From Aquamicrobium zhengzhouense (lineage in GTDB: Bacteria > Pseudomonadota > Alphaproteobacteria > Rhizobiales > Rhizobiaceae), in the NCBI RefSeq assembly GCF_016124105.1, contig NZ_JADGMQ010000003.1:1-64000 (forward strand): DNA of 64,000 nucleotides. The letters run 5' to 3'. How positions within the stretch are numbered: position 1 is the first letter of the stretch; each line of letters begins with the position of its first letter. Positions 29,714-38,049 of this stretch are shown piece by piece. Both the position numbers and the translations under genes were made by a program. The notes below the pieces were generated by a model. It worked only from the letters and a program-made list of their open reading frames with translations. It searched no databases and was not told where the DNA came from.

Positions 29714-30308
29714 CCCTCGGGTCGCCTTCCGTCGGCGTTCCCGAGGAAGCAGCGTCCGCGAGAATTGCCGGGATGATCGCAGAGATGGAATCAACGACCA
29801 GCGGCTGAACCAGATGACCGGTGTGCACGAAACCGGCGTCGCGCATGTGGTCGAGAAGGGTCAGCATCGGGTTCCAAAATCCGTCGACATTTGCGAAGAC
29901 AATTGGCTTGCGGTGGCGTCCGAGCTGCGCCCAGGTCATGATCTCGACGATTTCTTCCAGCGTTCCGATCCCGCCGGGTAGCGCCACAAAAGCATCCGAT
30001 TCTTCGAACATCTTGTGCTTGCGCTCATGCATGTCCTCGGTGACGACAAGCTGGTCGAGTTTCCCGAGCGCTGCTTCGGTAGCTTCCTTGTTCATCAGGA
30101 AGCGAGGGATGATGCCAAGAACCCGGCCAGAGCCTTCCATGGTCCCACGGGCAACAGCGCCCATGATGCCCTTGGTGCCGCCGCCATACACCAGACGCAG
30201 ATTTGCTGAGGCAATGGCGCGACCAAGTGAATAGCCGGCTTCGACATAAGTATCGCCACGGCCCGACGAAGAACCGCAGTAAACGCAGATCGATCGAATC
30301 ATATTCAT
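29697..30308 (-). CDS. LOG-family cytokinin-activating type nucleotide hydrolase
   Basis: A 203-residue Rossmann-fold protein of the LOG family, whose members release adenine-type bases from nucleoside 5'-monophosphates. The signature GGGTKGIMGAVARG (~43-56) and PGGIGTLEEIVEIMTW (~108-123) with the conserved arginine in DMHERKHKMFE are present. The N-terminal SICVYCGSSSG is typical. The product may make free bases, including cytokinins, in plant-associated bacteria, but the role here is unknown. Confidence 0.92.
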   Translation of the reverse strand: MNMIRSICVYCGSSSGRGDTYVEAGYSLGRAIASANLRLVYGGGTKGIMGAVARGTMEGSGRVLGIIPRFLMNKEATEAALGKLDQLVVTEDMHERKHKMFEESDAFVALPGGIGTLEEIVEIMTWAQLGRHRKPIVFANVDGFWNPMLTLLDHMRDAGFVHTGHLVQPLVVDSISAIIPAILADAASSGTPTEGDPRVIDRM

Positions 30309-30422
30309 GCGGAGAATGGTGACTACGCCAAGGGGATGGTCAACCCTTCAGGGTGTTTTTGTTGTAGGTCTATGTAAAACAGGCTAGACGCAAGAAAACG
30401 CAGGCAAAGGAAAAGCTCTATC

Positions 30423-31946
30423 ATGATGCCAGGCTGGCTCAAGGCGCTCCTGTTCGTGGGGGGAGGCGTAATTGCAGCGACAGGGGCCGCTTATGTGACA
30501 GGCGTGTTCGACCCGTGGTCAGTTCGTGAACCTGCAGCAATTGCTGAGGTGGAAAAAACTCAACCGGAAGCTCAGCAGCCTGCGCAGATGCGAGCCGAGT
30601 CGCAGCCGCAGTCGCAACTGCAGGAGGAAAGCGCGGAGTCGGAAATTCCAAGTGATGGCGAGGAGCAACAGACGGAACCGCAGACCGCGCCGAAGCAGGG
30701 AAGGCTGGCCCCGCCCAACTTCGACATTCTTAGAGCCGAGCCAGACGGTTCGGTCGTTGTCGCCGGGACCGCGCCTGCAACGGCGAGGGTGGAAATCCTT
30801 CACGGTGACGCACTGCTTGCTGACACTGAGGCAAGTTCGGAAGGCGAGTTTGTCATCGTCTTCGACAATCCGCTCGAGCCTGGCGACTACGTGCTGTCTC
30901 TGCGGGCCACAACGCCGGATGGCCAAAGTGTGCAGTCTGCAGAAACCGCAATCGTCGCGGTGCCTGAAACAAAGAATGGCCAGGTACTCGCCATGATCGA
31001 GGAGCCAGGTGCTCCTGCGCAATTGCTGACAGTTCCGGAAGCACCAGCGGACACTGCGGCGGGAGAGCTAAAAGAAGAAGCTCCTTCAGTACCAGACACG
31101 GCCAATGATGCGGTTGCGCAGCAAGAGGCAGCAGCCCGTGAAGGTGAGCGTGAAGCCGAGCTGGGTGTCGTTGACGAGGCAGAATCGGAACCGGCACTAG
31201 CCAATGAGACACCTGCCGAGCAGGATGTTGCTGAACTCTCGCCCCAAGAGCAGGCCGCAGAAGATGGTCAACCTGCGCAGACCGGCAGTGTCATCGTTGA
31301 AGCGGTAGAGATTGAAGGCGACACGATTTTCGTCGCTGGTCAGGCTGATCCGGGGCACACTGTTCGCGTCTACGCCGGAGACACCTTGTTGGGCGACTCG
31401 CGCGTCTCGCAGGCTGGTCGCTTCCTCGTAGAAGCAAAGCGCGACCTGCCTGTTGGGAGCTACATCATCCGGGCTGACCTCCTTGACGCAGATGGATCTG
31501 TGGTTGCTCGTGCGGCGGTGCCATTCGAGCGCGAGGCAGGTGAAGCTATCTCCGCAGTTGCTATGCAGCAGCCAGCGCAGACGGAGGGTCGAAAAATAGA
31601 AGATCGATCCCCGGCAGGACCTGATGCCGCGCAGAAGGAAGTTTCTTCAGCTGACATGCAAGACGCGCCTACATCTGCTGGCGTTTCAGGCGAGGGTGTT
31701 ACCGCGCCCGCGCTGCAGCGTGTGGACGGGTCCGTCATCATTCGGCGAGGCGACTCATTGTGGCGTATCTCGCGCCGAGTCTACGGCCGCGGTGTTCGCT
31801 ACTCGACGATCTACCTCGCGAACCAAGAACAGATTCGCAATCCCGATCTGATCTGGCCGGGGCAGGTGTTCACCGTTCCGAGGGAGACTGCCGAAGGCGA
31901 GCAAGCGGATCTGGAAGCGATTTCAGATCAGGTCGTAACGCCGTAA
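30423..31946 (+). CDS. Membrane-anchored LysM protein with two Ig-like repeats
   Basis: A 507-residue envelope protein. One N-terminal membrane segment (residues ~5-27, LKALLFVGGGVIAATGAAYV) is followed by a Gln/Glu-rich stretch. Two related beta domains, around residues 97-178 (PDGSVVVAGTAPATARVEIL, GDALLADTEASSEGEFVIVF) and ~293-370 (EGDTIFVAGQADPGHTVRVY, GDTLLGDSRVSQAGRFLVEA), look like bacterial Ig-like repeats. A LysM domain, IIRRGDSLWRISRRVYGRG to NPDLIWPGQVFTVP, occupies ~437-487. This layout is frequent in Rhizobiales and fits a periplasmic peptidoglycan binder. No catalytic residues are seen. Confidence 0.85.
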   Translation: MMPGWLKALLFVGGGVIAATGAAYVTGVFDPWSVREPAAIAEVEKTQPEAQQPAQMRAESQPQSQLQEESAESEIPSDGEEQQTEPQTAPKQGRLAPPNFDILRAEPDGSVVVAGTAPATARVEILHGDALLADTEASSEGEFVIVFDNPLEPGDYVLSLRATTPDGQSVQSAETAIVAVPETKNGQVLAMIEEPGAPAQLLTVPEAPADTAAGELKEEAPSVPDTANDAVAQQEAAAREGEREAELGVVDEAESEPALANETPAEQDVAELSPQEQAAEDGQPAQTGSVIVEAVEIEGDTIFVAGQADPGHTVRVYAGDTLLGDSRVSQAGRFLVEAKRDLPVGSYIIRADLLDADGSVVARAAVPFEREAGEAISAVAMQQPAQTEGRKIEDRSPAGPDAAQKEVSSADMQDAPTSAGVSGEGVTAPALQRVDGSVIIRRGDSLWRISRRVYGRGVRYSTIYLANQEQIRNPDLIWPGQVFTVPRETAEGEQADLEAISDQVVTP

Positions 31947-31992
31947 AATCTCGGATGGCTCAAATTTGCGCGGCGCATGATCCTGCCGCGCC

Positions 31993-32037
31993 TTGAAACT
32001 GGCTCTTTCATCGTATATCGGCGATGTACGATGAAAG
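31993..32037 (+). promoter_or_regulatory. Promoter and palindromic operator of the ArsR gene
   Basis: A TTGAAA (31993-31998) and TATATC (32014-32019), 15 bases apart, form a plausible promoter. A 33-bp palindrome (32005-32037, centred on G32021) covers the -10: fifteen of sixteen base pairs match between the two arms, e.g. TTTCATCGTA with TACGATGAAA. Its right arm includes the ATG at 32031. A repressor bound here would block RNA polymerase, as typical for ArsR autoregulation. Confidence 0.75.
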
Positions 32038-32369
32038 TCTCAGCCCCGCCAAGCGGATGTCAGTTGCACAATAGCGTCGAGATGGCTGCAAAGCTCGCGG
32101 CGCTTTCGCATCCTGCACGAATTGATATTCTGCAGCACCTTGCTGGCATTGATGCCTGCTGCTGCAAGGACGTCGTGGAGCGGATGCATTTGGCGCAGTC
32201 CACGATTTCGCAGCACCTCAAGGTGCTGGTGGATGCCGGGCTTGTGCGCGTGACTTCGGAACGGCAGCGGTCGCGCTACGAAGCCGATCGAGCCGCGCTG
32301 GCAGAACTCTCAGTGGCGATTAGCAGTTTGCTTTCTTCCTGTGCTGGTCATCCATCCAGCCAGGCCTGA
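32031..32369 (+). CDS. ArsR/SmtB-family metalloregulator
   Basis: A 112-residue winged-helix repressor. The HTH is VVERMHLAQSTISQHLKVLVDAGLVR at ~48-73 (shown split). The alpha-3 segment reads DACCCKDVV, with C43, C44 and C45 at the place of the ArsR ELCVCDL metal-binding motif; other cysteines are C10 and C105. This suggests metal(loid) sensing, though other thiol effectors are possible. The start at 32031 lies inside the operator palindrome near the predicted transcription start and has no Shine-Dalgarno, so the mRNA could be nearly leaderless; ATG 32082 is an alternative. The Atm1-type exporter follows. Confidence 0.88.
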   Translation: MKVSAPPSGCQLHNSVEMAAKLAALSHPARIDILQHLAGIDACCCKDVVERMHLAQSTISQHLKVLVDAGLVRVTSERQRSRYEADRAALAELSVAISSLLSSCAGHPSSQA

Positions 32370-32391
32370 TACGAATTACAGGACGAAGATT

Positions 32392-34290
32392 TTGGCTTCA
32401 AAAACCGTTTCAGCCGATTCCGGCTCGACATTAGGGACGCTGGCAAATCTGTGGCCATATATGTGGCCGGAAGGCAGGCCGGACCTGAAGAGGCGGGTCC
32501 TGTGGGCTAGTTTCTTTCTGGTCATCTCCAAGCTGATCCTGGTCCTGGTTCCGTACTTCTTTAAATGGGCGACGGACGCGCTTACTGGTGACTTAACCCC
32601 GGCGGCTTGGATACCAGCTGTGCTGGTGGCGCCAGTGATGCTGGTTTTGGCGTATAATGTGGTGCGTATCGTGCAGCTTGGGTTCAACCAGTTGCGCGAC
32701 GCTTTGTTTGCAAGTGTGGGCCAGAATGCCGTTCGGCAGCTCGGGTATCGCACCTTCGTGCATATGCACAATCTATCGTTGCGCTTTCACCTTGAACGGC
32801 GTACCGGCGGCCTGTCCCGCATCATCGAACGTGGTGTGAAGGGCATTGAGACGATCGTCCGGTTCACGATTCTCAACACAGCCCCGACGGTTCTGGAGTT
32901 TGCGCTCACCGCGATCATATTCTGGGTCGTCTATGGCTGGGTTTATGTTGCGATCATTGCCGTAACTGTCTGGCTTTACACCTGGTTCACGGTGAAGGCG
33001 AGCGACTGGCGCATCTCCATTCGTCGCGAGATGAACGAGAGCGACACGGATGCCAACACCAAAGCGGTCGACTCGCTGCTTAACTATGAGACGGTCAAAT
33101 ATTTCTCGAACGAGAAGATGGAGGCACAACGCTTCGATCGTTCGATGGCTCGCTACGAGGATGCCGCAACCAGGACGTGGACGTCGCTCGGCTGGCTGAA
33201 TTTCGGCCAGGGCGTCATCTTTGGTGTCGGCATGGCGGCCGTGATGGCTCTCTCCGCATGGGAGGTCTCGCGCGGCACACACACCATCGGCGACTTCGTG
33301 TTCGTCAACGCGATGCTGATGCAGCTGTCGATCCCGCTGAACTTCATCGGGTTCATTTACCGCGAGATCAGGCAGGCGCTGACCGACATCGAGCAGATGT
33401 TCGACCTGCTTGGTGTGAAGCCGGAGGTGACTGATGGCGAAGGCGCACATGACCTCGTAGTCAAGGAAGGAACCATTTCCTTCGACAATGTTCACTTCGC
33501 CTACGATCCTGAGCGACCTATTCTGAAAGGGATTTCGTTCGAGGTGCCTGCTGGAAAGACCGTCGCGATTGTCGGGCCTTCGGGCGCAGGAAAATCAACG
33601 ATCTCTCGCTTGCTGTTCCGCTTCTACGATATTCAATCTGGAAGCATTCGCATTGACGGCAAGGATATTCGCGATGTGACCCAGGAAAGCCTGCGAGCAT
33701 CGATCGGCATGGTTCCGCAGGACACGGTCCTCTTTAACGACACCATTCTCTACAATGTTCGCTATGGCCGCATGTCTGCTACCGAGGAGGAGGTCACGCG
33801 TGCTGCCGAACTCGCGCAGATCAAGGACTTTATCCTCCGCTTGCCGGATGGGTTTCGCACCATGGTCGGTGAGCGCGGGCTGAAGCTGTCAGGTGGTGAA
33901 AAGCAGCGTGTTGCGATTGCCCGCACGATCCTGAAGGCTCCGCCGATCCTGATGCTGGATGAAGCGACGTCTGCGCTCGACACGCAGACGGAACAGGAGA
34001 TTCAGGCAGCACTTGACCTCGTAAGTCGTGATCGCACCACCCTGGTGATTGCGCATCGTCTCTCGACCGTCATCGGCGCAGACGAGATCATCGTCCTGAA
34101 GGAAGGTGAGATCGCAGAGCGCGGACGCCACGCTGACCTTCTCGCAGCCGGCGGACTTTATGCCCAGATGTGGGATCGCCAGCGGGAGGCAACCGAGGCT
34201 GAGGAAACGCTACGGCGTGCCCGCGAGGAAGATGAAATGGGCATTCTCGTTCGCCGTCGCACTCCTGAAGTCGAGGAAGAGAAGGGCTGA
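32392..34290 (+). CDS. Atm1-type ABC exporter (fused membrane and ATPase domains)
   Basis: A 632-residue half-transporter related to mitochondrial Atm1/ABCB7 and bacterial NaAtm1. Six helices (residues ~30-310) precede the nucleotide-binding domain with Walker [10 protein letters not shown], signature LSGGEKQR and Walker B ILMLDEATSALD. Family data suggest export of glutathione complexes, including metal conjugates, or glutathione polysulphides. The start is taken as TTG at 32392 with AGGACG upstream; a GTG at 32341 would overlap arsR. It is probably co-transcribed with the ArsR gene. Confidence 0.9.
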   Translation: MASKTVSADSGSTLGTLANLWPYMWPEGRPDLKRRVLWASFFLVISKLILVLVPYFFKWATDALTGDLTPAAWIPAVLVAPVMLVLAYNVVRIVQLGFNQLRDALFASVGQNAVRQLGYRTFVHMHNLSLRFHLERRTGGLSRIIERGVKGIETIVRFTILNTAPTVLEFALTAIIFWVVYGWVYVAIIAVTVWLYTWFTVKASDWRISIRREMNESDTDANTKAVDSLLNYETVKYFSNEKMEAQRFDRSMARYEDAATRTWTSLGWLNFGQGVIFGVGMAAVMALSAWEVSRGTHTIGDFVFVNAMLMQLSIPLNFIGFIYREIRQALTDIEQMFDLLGVKPEVTDGEGAHDLVVKEGTISFDNVHFAYDPERPILKGISFEVPAGKTVAIVGPSGAGKSTISRLLFRFYDIQSGSIRIDGKDIRDVTQESLRASIGMVPQDTVLFNDTILYNVRYGRMSATEEEVTRAAELAQIKDFILRLPDGFRTMVGERGLKLSGGEKQRVAIARTILKAPPILMLDEATSALDTQTEQEIQAALDLVSRDRTTLVIAHRLSTVIGADEIIVLKEGEIAERGRHADLLAAGGLYAQMWDRQREATEAEETLRRAREEDEMGILVRRRTPEVEEEKG

Positions 34291-34333
34291 TCCGTCTGTC
34301 GCCCTCAACCGCGACACATAAACATACCGCCTA

Positions 34334-34371
34334 GAGGCCAGTACACGCATTTCGCATGTATTGGCCTCGTT
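34334..34371 (+). terminator. Long hairpin after the exporter gene, possible terminator
   Basis: GAGGCCAGTACACG (34334-34347) pairs with CATGTATTGGCCTC (34355-34368), with one mismatch and one G-U, 43 bases after the stop. The bases after it, GTTGCTCTTG, are only modestly U-rich, so termination is plausible but not certain. Confidence 0.5.
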
Positions 34372-34434
34372 GCTCTTGCATCCCCAATCCGTTAAAGGTC
34401 CACCTCCAGTTTCCATCGGGGGAAGACCGTCCGC

Positions 34435-35130
34435 ATGAGCATTGCCGACACGATCAGAAATACTTTTGTGCCGGTGCGCCGCGAGGGCTGGCCATTCATC
34501 GCCGCCTTTGCTGCCGTTGCAATTATCCTTGGAATCTTCTCGACCAGCCTGTTCTGGATCGGCGCGATCCTGACCGCATGGTGCGCCTATTTCTTTCGAG
34601 ATCCCGAACGCGTCACCCCGATTGACGATCGTCTGATCATAAGTTCAGCCGATGGTATCGTTTCTGCAGTAGGTCCGGCGGTTCCGCCTCGTGAGTTGGG
34701 GCTCTCGAGCACCGAGATGCTCCGCATTTCGGTTTTCATGAACGTCTTCTCCTGCCACGTTAACCGGTCACCGGTGCGCGGACGGATCGCGACGATCGAG
34801 CACCGTGCAGGGAAATTCCTCAATGCCGAGCTTGATAAGGCCAGCGTGGAGAACGAACGAAACGGCCTCGTGATCGACAGCCCGAACGGCCGTGTTGGCG
34901 TTGTTCAGGTCGCTGGTCTTGTCGCGCGCCGCATCCTTTGCTGGGCTGAGCAGGGCAACGATATCTCGACCGGAGAGCGTTTCGGCTTGATCCGCTTCGG
35001 GTCGCGGGTCGATATTTATCTGCCGGAAGGCTTTGCACCGATGGTTTCAGTTGGGCAGACCGCTGTTGCCGGCGAAACCATTCTTGCCGAATTCGGCGCG
35101 CCGCGTACTCCTCTGGTAAGGGTTTCCTGA
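34435..35130 (+). CDS. psd: Phosphatidylserine decarboxylase (short type)
   Basis: A 231-residue pyruvoyl enzyme that turns phosphatidylserine into phosphatidylethanolamine. It has hydrophobic segments at ~17-55, the sequence [10 protein letters not shown], and [17 protein letters not shown], in which the histidine is conserved. The self-cleavage site is [13 protein letters not shown], with G189-S190, where S190 becomes the pyruvoyl group. The C-terminal small chain is thus about 40 residues. It is the short Psd form common in Rhizobiales. pssA follows after three bases in the conserved order. Confidence 0.95.
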   Translation: MSIADTIRNTFVPVRREGWPFIAAFAAVAIILGIFSTSLFWIGAILTAWCAYFFRDPERVTPIDDRLIISSADGIVSAVGPAVPPRELGLSSTEMLRISVFMNVFSCHVNRSPVRGRIATIEHRAGKFLNAELDKASVENERNGLVIDSPNGRVGVVQVAGLVARRILCWAEQGNDISTGERFGLIRFGSRVDIYLPEGFAPMVSVGQTAVAGETILAEFGAPRTPLVRVS

Positions 35131-35133
35131 CCG

Positions 35134-35943
35134 ATGGATCAAGACACGCAAGACGAAGGCGGAGCTAATCCTGGACGCAGCCTGCGCGGAATTCCGCTGC
35201 GGGTGCTTCTTCCCAATCTGATGACGGTTCTGGCGATCTGCGCTGGCCTAACCGGTATTCGTCTGGCGTTCGAGCAGCGCTTCGAACTCGCGGTGACGAT
35301 GGTGCTGATTGCCGCGCTTCTCGATGCGGTGGACGGACGTATCGCGCGCATGCTCAAGGGCACGTCGAATTTCGGCGCCCAGATGGATTCGCTCGCCGAC
35401 ATTGTCAATTTCGGTGCCGCGCCCGCGCTGCTCCTTTACGCGTATCTGCTTAAAGAGGCGGATGCGTTTGGTTGGATCGCGGCGCTGCTCTTCGCAATCG
35501 CCTGCTGCCTTCGCCTTGCACGTTTCAATGTCATGCTGGAGGATCACGATCGTCCGGCCTGGAAAGCCGATTACTTCGTGGGTGTGCCTGCGCCCGCAGG
35601 GGCGCTGCTTGTGCTCTTGCCCCTATATCTCGGCTTTCTCGGCATGCCGCGAAGCGAGCTGACCGCCTATGTGTGCAGCGCCTTTTCCGTCGCGATCGCG
35701 CTTTTGATGGTCAGCCAGCTACCTGTCTACTCAGGTAAGACAGGTATCCGAATCCGCCGTGACCTCGTGATGCCGATGATCCTTGGCATCGTTCTATACG
35801 TCGCTCTTCTGTTCAGCTTCAGTTGGGAGACCATGGCGGCTACCGCAATCGCCTATCTTTTGTTCCTCCCGTTCAGCTTCATTGCCTACGCGCGCCGGGA
35901 AAGGCTCGAGGCTGCTCGGGCAAGCGCTGACGCTGTCAATTGA
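35134..35943 (+). CDS. pssA: CDP-diacylglycerol-serine O-phosphatidyltransferase
   Basis: A 269-residue integral membrane enzyme forming phosphatidylserine from CDP-diacylglycerol and serine, the substrate of the upstream psd. The CDP-alcohol phosphotransferase signature is exact: D-G-x2-A-R-x8-G-x3-D-x3-D from DGRIARMLKG to GAQMDSLADI. About eight hydrophobic helices are visible. It is of the type II PssA class, used by alphaproteobacteria and Gram-positives. It converges with the acyltransferase-like gene. Confidence 0.95.
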   Translation: MDQDTQDEGGANPGRSLRGIPLRVLLPNLMTVLAICAGLTGIRLAFEQRFELAVTMVLIAALLDAVDGRIARMLKGTSNFGAQMDSLADIVNFGAAPALLLYAYLLKEADAFGWIAALLFAIACCLRLARFNVMLEDHDRPAWKADYFVGVPAPAGALLVLLPLYLGFLGMPRSELTAYVCSAFSVAIALLMVSQLPVYSGKTGIRIRRDLVMPMILGIVLYVALLFSFSWETMAATAIAYLLFLPFSFIAYARRERLEAARASADAVN

Positions 35944-35960
35944 ATCACGGCACGAGAGTT

Positions 35961-36680
35961 TCAGTCGTTTGGACCCGGAGGACGCTGGCGAAGCTCTTCC
36001 ATCCGCGCAAAAAGTGCGCTTGAGTTTGTGGTTATCTCTGGATTGCGCTGGCGAAGCTCCAAGAGCGTTGCCGGTGCCAGTGTACGAATAGTGAGACGAG
36101 CGAAAGGCTGGCTTGTCTTGGCTTCGTCGACGAATGAGGATGTGAGCTTCTCGGCTCCGTCTACACGGATCGGAACCACCTTCGCCTCCGCGCGCAATGC
36201 GATGCGTGCTACCGCCCGATAGAGGCGAAAGGCGCGAGAAGCGGGGTCCATGTCGGCAGCGAGGTAGACGCACAGGCGCCCGCGGCCGCGCAACACGCGA
36301 ACCAGCCGCCTGCTGACGAATACATGTTCCGGATTGAAGGCGATGGTTCGTGCCAGATCGCGCCAAGGCTCCAGCCATGGAGATGAAGCTGCGTGATCGT
36401 CAAGAATATGCAGGGTGTTTTCCGGCAACAGGCAGAGCATCAGCGCCGGGTCCAGCCGTGACTGGTGTGATACGACGTAGAGCAACGGTCCGTCGTCGGC
36501 GGCGGTCTTGGACAGGGCGCCGGCGTCTATCCGCCATATCAGGGCGAGGGGAGCGTACAGCAGCGCTTGGCGCAGGGTGATCTTTTGCCTGCGCGCATGA
36601 ACGAACGTGAGCAACAGCCACGCTGCGACGACGGCCGCGATGACAACTGTAATCAGGATCAAAGCGCGTCTCCGGTTCAA
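35961..36680 (-). CDS. PlsC-like acyltransferase family protein
   Basis: A 239-residue protein with one N-terminal membrane anchor (~residues 5-27). The H-x4-D acyltransferase motif is VVSHQSRLDPAL at ~68-79. It is followed by EHVFVSRRLVRVLRGRGRLCVYLA, in which an acceptor-binding motif can be guessed, then a basic stretch. Motifs III and IV are weak, so it may be diverged or use a different acyl donor. The start is TTG at 36680, directly after an 11-bp inverted repeat. It lies beside pssA, which suits a lipid role, but the reaction is unknown. Confidence 0.7.
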   Translation of the reverse strand: MNRRRALILITVVIAAVVAAWLLLTFVHARRQKITLRQALLYAPLALIWRIDAGALSKTAADDGPLLYVVSHQSRLDPALMLCLLPENTLHILDDHAASSPWLEPWRDLARTIAFNPEHVFVSRRLVRVLRGRGRLCVYLAADMDPASRAFRLYRAVARIALRAEAKVVPIRVDGAEKLTSSFVDEAKTSQPFARLTIRTLAPATLLELRQRNPEITTNSSALFARMEELRQRPPGPND

Positions 36681-36681
36681 G

Positions 36682-36710
36682 CCTGTTTGGGCAGGATGAG
36701 CCCAAACAGG
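36682..36710 (-). repeat. 11-bp perfect inverted repeat before the acyltransferase-like gene
   Basis: CCTGTTTGGGC (36682-36692) and GCCCAAACAGG (36700-36710) are exact complements around a 7-base loop, ending one base before the TTG start. It may be an operator, a translation-limiting hairpin, or a U-poor terminator of the gene upstream. Confidence 0.6.
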
Positions 36711-36755
36711 GTAGCGCGGGTCGCGTTGTGGTCAATCTGCCAATTGAATAAATGT

Positions 36756-37100
36756 TTAGGGACGCCAGCCTTGTTCCCATGGTGGCGGGTTGCCGCCATA
36801 AGTCAGGTCAAGGTGATTGCGCGCCGGATTTGTGCCGCTTGTCGTGACAGAAAAGTTCCCATATCGGCAGGTAGATGCCCTGGTTTCGCCGGAGAAACTG
36901 CCGGAATACGACGGAACCATCGTCTCAGAACAATTTCCCGACGAGCCATTCATGCCGGGTACGATGTCAAGATTGACCCCCGGCAACGCGTCGAGCGTCG
37001 CCGATCCGCCGTCAAAGGTTTGAGAACTGAAAACGTCAGCATGCCCCGACGCTGTGGTCATCACCACAAGCCCGAAAGCGATGAGCAAGGATGTCTTCAT
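36756..37100 (-). CDS. Small secreted protein of unknown function
   Basis: A 114-residue protein whose start at 37100 gives a clean signal peptide (MKTSLLIAFGLVVMTTASGHA). The mature part is Ser/Gly-rich with two cysteines (SSGNCSETM and RASTCRYG) that could pair, and a Pro/Trp ending GNPPPWEQGW. No family is recognised. It lies between the acyltransferase-like gene and an SDR gene, all minus strand. The longer frame to 37148 would hide the signal and is rejected. Confidence 0.6.
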   Translation of the reverse strand: MKTSLLIAFGLVVMTTASGHADVFSSQTFDGGSATLDALPGVNLDIVPGMNGSSGNCSETMVPSYSGSFSGETRASTCRYGNFSVTTSGTNPARNHLDLTYGGNPPPWEQGWRP

Positions 37101-37187
37101 TTGCAAGATCCCGCAGACTGAAACTGGCTCGTCAAGTGCCAGTTTCATAGCATGGGCGATAATTGCGGTCGATAGTGTGGCGAGTTT

Positions 37188-37934
37188 CTATTTGGGCATG
37201 CTGTAGCGGAGGAACTTGCCTGTACGAGCTTCGAAGATCGCGCCGGTTTCCTGTAATGCCGGACTGGCGAGGGGAACGATCTTGGCAGCGATTTCAGACG
37301 GGTGGGGTAGGGTAGTTGGATCTTCACCAGGCATCGCCTGCGCTCGCATCGCCGTGCGGGTAGCGCCCGGATTGACGCTGTTGATGCGTAGCGGCAGGTT
37401 CTTCGTCTCATCCGCCCAGGAACGTGCCATTGCCTCTACGGCGGCCTTGGAGGCTGCATAGGGCCCCCAATAAGCCTTGGCCGAATGAGCAGCGCCAGAC
37501 GACATGATGATTGCGCGTCCCGCATCAGAGAGGCGAAGCAGGGGGTCGACCGAGCGAATAAGCCGCCAGGTGGCATTCACGTTGATATTCATGACCCGCT
37601 CGAAGACCTTCGCTTCAACGTGCCCAAGAGGTGCAATAACGCCTAGGATCCCCGCATTTGCTACCAGTACGTCGAGCTTGCCCCAGCGCTCGTGAATCGC
37701 TCCGCCAAGGCGGTCGACACCAGCCATGTCGGTGAGGTCCAGAGGAACCAGCGTGGCCTGGCCACCTGCTTCCTTGATTTCGTCGTCGAGTTCTTCAAGT
37801 CCGCCGACAGTACGCGCAACAGCAATGACGTGCGCCCCGGCAGCGGCAAGCTCTTTCGCCAGAAAATATCCGATCCCGCGGGAGGCACCGGTGACAAGGG
37901 CAACGCGCCCGGTGAGATCAAGGGCTTCGGACAT
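37188..37934 (-). CDS. Short-chain dehydrogenase/reductase
   Basis: A 248-residue Rossmann oxidoreductase. The nucleotide motif is TGASRGIGYF (residues ~13-22), NAG sits in VANAGILG, and the catalytic triad is Ser in IIMSSGAAH with YAASK (Y-x3-K). The start at 37934 has GGGA seven bases upstream and is preferred to 37946. It is an NAD(P)H classical SDR with no clue to substrate. It diverges from the guanidine riboswitch and sugE. Confidence 0.88.
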   Translation of the reverse strand: MSEALDLTGRVALVTGASRGIGYFLAKELAAAGAHVIAVARTVGGLEELDDEIKEAGGQATLVPLDLTDMAGVDRLGGAIHERWGKLDVLVANAGILGVIAPLGHVEAKVFERVMNINVNATWRLIRSVDPLLRLSDAGRAIIMSSGAAHSAKAYWGPYAASKAAVEAMARSWADETKNLPLRINSVNPGATRTAMRAQAMPGEDPTTLPHPSEIAAKIVPLASPALQETGAIFEARTGKFLRYSMPK

Positions 37935-38013
37935 CACATTTCCCATAAGCTAAGCGGCTCTGAAGGCTCTTTTGCAGCCGACTTAGCCTAATCCGCGCTG
38001 CAGGGGAACCCGC

Positions 38014-38042
38014 TTGACCTTGGAAGGCCACGGTCCCATATC
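38014..38042 (+). promoter_or_regulatory. Promoter of the guanidine riboswitch-sugE unit
   Basis: TTGACC (38014-38019) and CATATC (38037-38042) stand 17 bases apart. The predicted start of transcription, near 38049, lies exactly at the base of the first riboswitch hairpin. The -35 is close to consensus, the -10 is poor. Confidence 0.55.
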
Positions 38043-38049
38043 TCCCCCT

